From VRUE01 sp035554595 (lineage in GTDB: Bacteria > Actinomycetota > Thermoleophilia > Solirubrobacterales > 70-9): DNA of 13,049 nt. The notes under the pieces are model-generated. The model made no database searches, was not told the origin of the DNA, and was given only the letters and a program-made list of their open reading frames with translations. A program made the translations under genes and the position numbers. Location: assembly GCA_035554595.1 (NCBI GenBank), contig DATMIH010000022.1, forward strand, positions 1 through 13,049, written 5' to 3'. Positions 12,794 to 13,049 of this stretch are shown here, piece by piece (position 1 is the first letter of the stretch; every line of letters starts with the position of its first letter).

Positions 12794-12810
12794 CAGGTCA
12801 AAAGGTAGAC
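12794..12810 (-). promoter_or_regulatory. Putative -10 box for leaderless transcription of the exported small protein
   Basis: On the minus strand GTC-TACCTT (12810-12802) is followed by 8 bases and the ATG at 12793, with no SD between. It is the fourth case in this window of a TANNNT box 7-9 bases before a start codon. The opposing carboxylase gene has its SD (AGAGGGG, about 12814-12820) a few bases away, so the two transcription units begin almost back to back. Pattern-based inference. Confidence 0.4.
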
Positions 12811-12824
12811 GGAAGAGGGGATCT

Positions 12825-13049
12825 TTGAGCGAGACCGACCACAAGTTGCCAGGCACCGCGCCGCTGACGGAGTTGACCGAGCAGCTGCACAAGCGCCGCG
12901 AGGTGGCGCGGCTCGGCGGCGGCGAGGAGAAGATCGCCAAGCAGCACGAGCGCGGCAAGCTGACCGCCCGCGAGCGGATCGACCTGCTGGTCGACGAGGG
13001 CACCTTCGTCGAGATGGGCATCCACGGCCGCCCCCACTTCGCCCAGCGG
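12825..13049 (+). CDS. Acyl-CoA carboxylase carboxyltransferase (beta) subunit, N-terminal fragment
   Basis: 75 codons are visible, running off the right edge; the full family is about 500-540 residues. The N-terminus is characteristic: LTELTEQLHKRREVARLGGG, then EEKIAKQHERGKLTARERID (about 36-55) and LLVDEGTFVEMG. The QHxRGKLTARERIDLL motif is the signature start of propionyl-, acetyl- and methylcrotonyl-CoA carboxylase beta subunits. It transfers the carboxyl group from biotin to an acyl-CoA in the cytoplasm and needs a biotin carboxylase/BCCP alpha partner, presumably downstream and outside the window. Start TTG 12825 is supported by a GA-rich SD (GGAAGAGGGG) ending 4 bases before it; no ATG is available. 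Which acyl-CoA is carboxylated depends on residues not present here. Confidence 0.9.
   Translation, partial: MSETDHKLPGTAPLTELTEQLHKRREVARLGGGEEKIAKQHERGKLTARERIDLLVDEGTFVEMGIHGRPHFAQR

Overview
The window is high-GC bacterial chromosome with little space between genes, many GTG/TTG starts and several starts without a Shine-Dalgarno (SD) sequence. Together with the families present (paired acyl-CoA dehydrogenases, an acyl-CoA carboxylase, a secreted protein with DUF6636-like modules, DUF445 and DUF4234 proteins) this suggests an actinobacterium, probably of the Thermoleophilia/Solirubrobacterales type. The taxonomic call is inference. No tRNA, rRNA, CRISPR array, insertion sequence or phage gene was seen, and no gene-free stretch exceeds 300 bases.

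Layout. (1) 1-777, minus: an SDR oxidoreductase cut by the window's left edge, behind a regulatory-looking gap with two inverted repeats (778-882). (2) 883-2612, minus: a three-gene run of DUF4234 membrane protein, VOC/glyoxalase protein and GNAT acetyltransferase, with a perfect 12-bp palindrome upstream. (3) 2722-3156, minus: a SixA-like phosphohistidine phosphatase, divergent from (4) 3204-4004, plus: a secreted GH114-type glycosidase with an apparent CTG start. (5) 4001-7819, minus: a tightly coupled run of acyl-CoA dehydrogenase, secreted protein with two DUF6636-like modules, anchored or secreted N-acetylmuramoyl-L-alanine amidase and degenerate metallo-beta-lactamase-fold protein. (6) 7831-9890, plus: DUF445 membrane protein and DUF4393 (Abi-alpha-like) protein overlapping by ATGA, followed by a 58-residue coiled-coil/membrane protein (9987-10163). 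(7) 10166-11383, minus: a second acyl-CoA dehydrogenase, divergent from (8) 11494-12311, plus: a 10-codon leader ORF overlapping an enoyl-CoA hydratase/isomerase. (9) 12323-12793, minus: a small exported, possibly lipidated, emfourin-like protein, divergent from (10) 12825-end, plus: the start of an acyl-CoA carboxylase carboxyltransferase subunit.

Metabolic theme: the SDR, two dehydrogenases, crotonase-family enzyme and carboxylase are enzymes of branched-chain, aliphatic or isoprenoid-like acyl-CoA breakdown. Both dehydrogenases carry their candidate catalytic glutamate at the isovaleryl-CoA/long-chain dehydrogenase position rather than the medium-chain one. Between these genes lie envelope functions (amidase, glycosidase, secreted and membrane proteins).

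The most interesting signals are not classical systems. There is a recurring TANNNT box 7-9 bases before four start codons that lack an SD, which suggests leaderless transcription. There is also a TGATG-coupled leader ORF before the crotonase gene, an operon joining beta-oxidation to wall proteins, and a DUF445-DUF4393 pair. I found no strong evidence for a wholly new multi-gene system; the DUF445-DUF4393 pair is the most plausible candidate.
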